Positions 61,679-64,000 of a DNA stretch of 64,000 nucleotides are shown piece by piece; the first letter of the stretch is position 1; each line of letters starts with the position of its first letter. Origin of the DNA: Xestospongia muta (lineage: Eukaryota > Porifera > Demospongiae > Haplosclerida > Petrosiidae); contig OY848923.1 of NCBI GenBank assembly GCA_963693285.1, positions 2,986,038-3,050,037 of the forward strand. The letters are read 5' to 3'. Position numbers and translations under genes: made by a program. The notes under the pieces are model-generated. The model worked only from the letters and a program-made list of their open reading frames with translations. It did no database searches and was not told the DNA's origin.

Positions 61679-62306
61679 TTAATCTCGTGCACATCTTCTT
61701 ATATTTAATTCTGGCAAACTCTCTTGTAGCCATTTACATTTTCTCACATTGCCACTCCTTAAGTTGTCTGTTACTTTCTTCAATTTATAAATCTGATGAA
61801 ATGTTAACAGTTTATACTGTAACTCTCTATATTTTGATGAATCAGAGTCAAATAAATCATTTTTTGAATAAACAGTTTTCATCTATGGATATAATAGAGA
61901 CAATTGTGAAAAGATTTCAAAATCATTATAATAACTTACAAAAAAACTGCAGCTGCGGATCACAACTTTTGTGGTCATATTTAAAGCGTTTGAAAGTCCC
62001 TTATCATTGTCTGTTTTATTTAAGAACTCTGTTCCTTCTTTGTAAGTCTTCAACACTTCAATCATTAACTCACCACAACGGTCATTATTACACCTCAACA
62101 ATTCTTTAACCTACACAAATAAATCTTGTCACTAAATGTTGGATGACATATTTTGTACTTACTAAATATTCAAACAGAAGTTGAACTCCAGATTTTAAAT
62201 CAGAGATGTCTTCACTTCTTTTGTCTTTTGGTAGGACAATGTCTAGTGGTAGAGCTATAGACAACAGAACTTGTGTTGCAAAAATGAGTACCACAGCATT
62301 CTGCAT
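61679..62306 (-). CDS. Small secreted protein, three exons, family unknown
   Basis: Exons 62306-62163, 62110-61940 and 61882-61679 are joined by two phase-0 introns with GTAAGT donors and TAG acceptors; 172 aa. Signal peptide MQNAVVLIFATQVLLSIA, then a possible dibasic processing site (PKDKR). The rest is charged and leucine-rich, with helical character and five cysteines in the mature part (LLRC, NDRC, RSC, RKC, RRC). No known domain recognised. The TATA box at 62373-62381 and a short leader support the start. The layout (secreted, about 150 residues, helical, phase-0 introns) resembles helical cytokine-like factors, but nothing in the sequence proves that. Confidence 0.75.
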
Positions 62307-62372
62307 TATGAATTTTTTTAGAAGTAATAGAATTGAACACTCACTGACTTTTGATTGTAATCAGAAAATGCA

Positions 62373-62381
62373 CCTTTTATA
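62373..62381 (-). promoter_or_regulatory. TATA box of the small secreted protein gene
   Basis: TATAAAAGG on the minus strand, about 67-75 bp upstream of the ATG. The usual 30-bp spacing would put the start site near 62345 and give a leader of about 40 nt. Confidence 0.65.
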
Positions 62382-62399
62382 CTACAAAGCAGGAAGTGT

Positions 62400-63900
62400 A
62401 TGGAAAATCCCAAATAGGATATCAGGAAGTTATGTAATGTTTCATATTTTAACCTAACTTGATATTTTTCATTTTTGTTTCATAATATAAACACGATAAG
62501 TAAAGGTATTATATGTTATGTATGTTCTTTGGAGTCTCTCACATTGTTAATATTATTTAATGGAGTCCAGTATATGCTGAACTATGTTTGTCTTTAAGAT
62601 TTCATTCATTGCTTACACTACAGTCAAAGCATATTCCTTATTCTTATTATAATAGTGCTGTTTACATAATATTGTTACTAAGATTGCTTAGCAACTGTAT
62701 TTCCAATTATACAATCTGCTATATTCTTGAATCATAATAGCAAATTTAATAAAGCCAATAGAATATCAACTTTTTGTTGATGAGACATTGAATGACATGA
62801 TAACTGATAGTAAATCTTATGGTATAAGGAAATTTTAATAATATATTAATTGAACCTGGTTAAGACTGTTTTTAAGAAACTCTCAAAAACAAGGAAATCA
62901 ACAGAACAGTTAGAACTACATATACACACACTACCATGACAAGATATTAGGGCCAAATAGTTGTTGCCAAGTCATCTATATAATAAAGAATTTCCCATGA
63001 CCATATATGGCAATTGCATGTACATGTACATGCCCATGACCATGTATGCCAATACATGTACATGTACATGTATCCATGGTGATGTTGTTTGTCTTTCTCA
63101 GAAATGGAATCTTGCAATGTCCCCATTTCAATTGTTGTCTTAAGTATTCTTTAGATCACTAAGAGTGTGGGGGCTGCAGACAAGTTGGACAACATTCAAA
63201 GTTCTGAATGTCTATATTTGCAATCATTTAATTAATTCCTTAATGTCTATATCTTCTATTGATTGACTTATATATTATATTTCAAAACAATCTTGAAATT
63301 CCAAATTTAAATAGGAACAATTTGTACTATTCATGCTATGACAATGTATCTACTCATGGTAATTTCCATGGGTATACATACACATTGTATGCATGTAGTA
63401 TGACATGGACCATTCAACCACATAACAATACTAATGCATGTACATTGATAATTGTCATGGTGATGTAAGTTGTCTGTCAAGTATGCTACTTGTTTGACTC
63501 CCTAGAAATTGAAACTTTTCCCCCCAAATCTATGAATTAGAATATTAGTTTGGGAAATTTTAAGTAAATGTATACAGAGTTGATCATGTGTAATTTAATT
63601 TAGGAGAACCACACATGTTTATTGAAATATTTTTAGAAAATGGTTCAAAAGTTTAAAATGCAACATGTGTGGTTTTCTGAAATTGGGTCACATATAGTAA
63701 ACAACACACAATTTATTGGACAATCTAAAATATATTGTAAGGCCCATTTATGTGTAAGGTCATTGATTACTTAATAAAAGTCAACATTAGCTCTGGTGTT
63801 CTTGTAATAGATGTTTCAATCTTACAGTATAAATGTTAATAATAAATCATTATTACGTAACAAGATTATATATATTTGAAAAAATTATGCTATAATATTT
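62400..63900. other. Intergenic AT-rich region
   Basis: No gene seen. Contains CATGTA-type simple repeats at about 63018-63075 and a short inverted repeat at 63605-63619 / 63662-63678 (AGAACCACACATGTT and complement). Confidence 0.45.
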
Positions 63901-63913
63901 ATTATTGTTTTAG

Positions 63914-63990
63914 AAGACACTGACTTTACACTAGCTAGAGCTACTAATATTTTAATTAGTAGCAGTGTCTGTAGATTTGATGAAGACTAG
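63914..63990 (+). CDS. Possible terminal exon of a plus-strand gene
   Basis: After a TTGTTTTAG acceptor, a frame reads DTDFTLARATNILISSSVCR and FDED, then TAG. Only 25 codons, with no upstream exon found; it may be chance. Confidence 0.2.
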
Positions 63991-64000
63991 AATAATGCTA

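Noticed and set aside
61660..62109. 149-codon plus-strand frame
   Set aside because: Antisense to the three-exon secreted protein, whose splice sites, TATA box and signal peptide are better supported.

Overview
The window is AT-rich metazoan DNA with many short introns, phase-1 exons that each carry about one Ig or FN3 domain, microsatellites, MITEs and a Ty3/gypsy retrotransposon. The low GC, compact introns and large NIDO/DOMON-Ig-FN3 receptor genes suggest a marine invertebrate, most likely a demosponge. That assignment is inference; nothing here names the species.

Positions 1-45,905 hold a tandem cluster of single-pass receptor genes. A plus-strand gene ends at 686. Five minus-strand genes follow: genes 1 (7293-1788) and 2 (15641-10258) encode signal peptide, NIDO, 4 Ig, 1 FN3, TM and tail; genes 3 (23959-16942) and 4 (31795-25206) encode signal peptide, NIDO, 7 Ig, 2 FN3, TM and tail; gene 5 (45905-33005) encodes signal peptide, DOMON, 20 Ig, 5 FN3, TM and a different tail. 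I worked out splice junctions for every exon. All five models stay in frame end to end (866, 866, 1311, 1313 and 3110 codons), except for a TAG at codon 4 of gene 3 and damaged splice donors after the NIDO exons of genes 1 and 2. Between the genes lie relics of a gene-5-type 3' end and, once, a relic of the plus-strand gene. The duplicated block therefore once held more than one gene.

The genes look assembled from a common module set. The Ig4 exon of genes 1-4 is a hybrid of gene 5 Ig13 (5' half) and Ig17 (3' half). Genes 1 and 2 have lost three further Ig exons and one FN3 exon. Ectodomain-type, tail-type and N-terminal modules have been exchanged between genes. The cytoplasmic tails of genes 1-4 keep a set of YxN and YMN motifs of the kind bound by SH2 domains. 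Taken together, this looks like an expanding immune-type or allorecognition-type receptor locus; the function is inference.

Positions 46,691-51,479 hold a 42-bp inverted repeat and then a full-length Ty3/gypsy element with identical 232-bp LTRs, an ATATA target duplication and one intact 1325-aa gag-pol frame.

Positions 51,480-64,000 are gene-poor. They hold two decayed TA-flanked DNA transposons (one pogo-like), a CACTG-family MITE, a 522-bp tandem duplication and one convincing small gene: a three-exon secreted 172-aa protein on the minus strand (62306-61679) with a TATA box. I saw no rRNA, tRNA or CRISPR.
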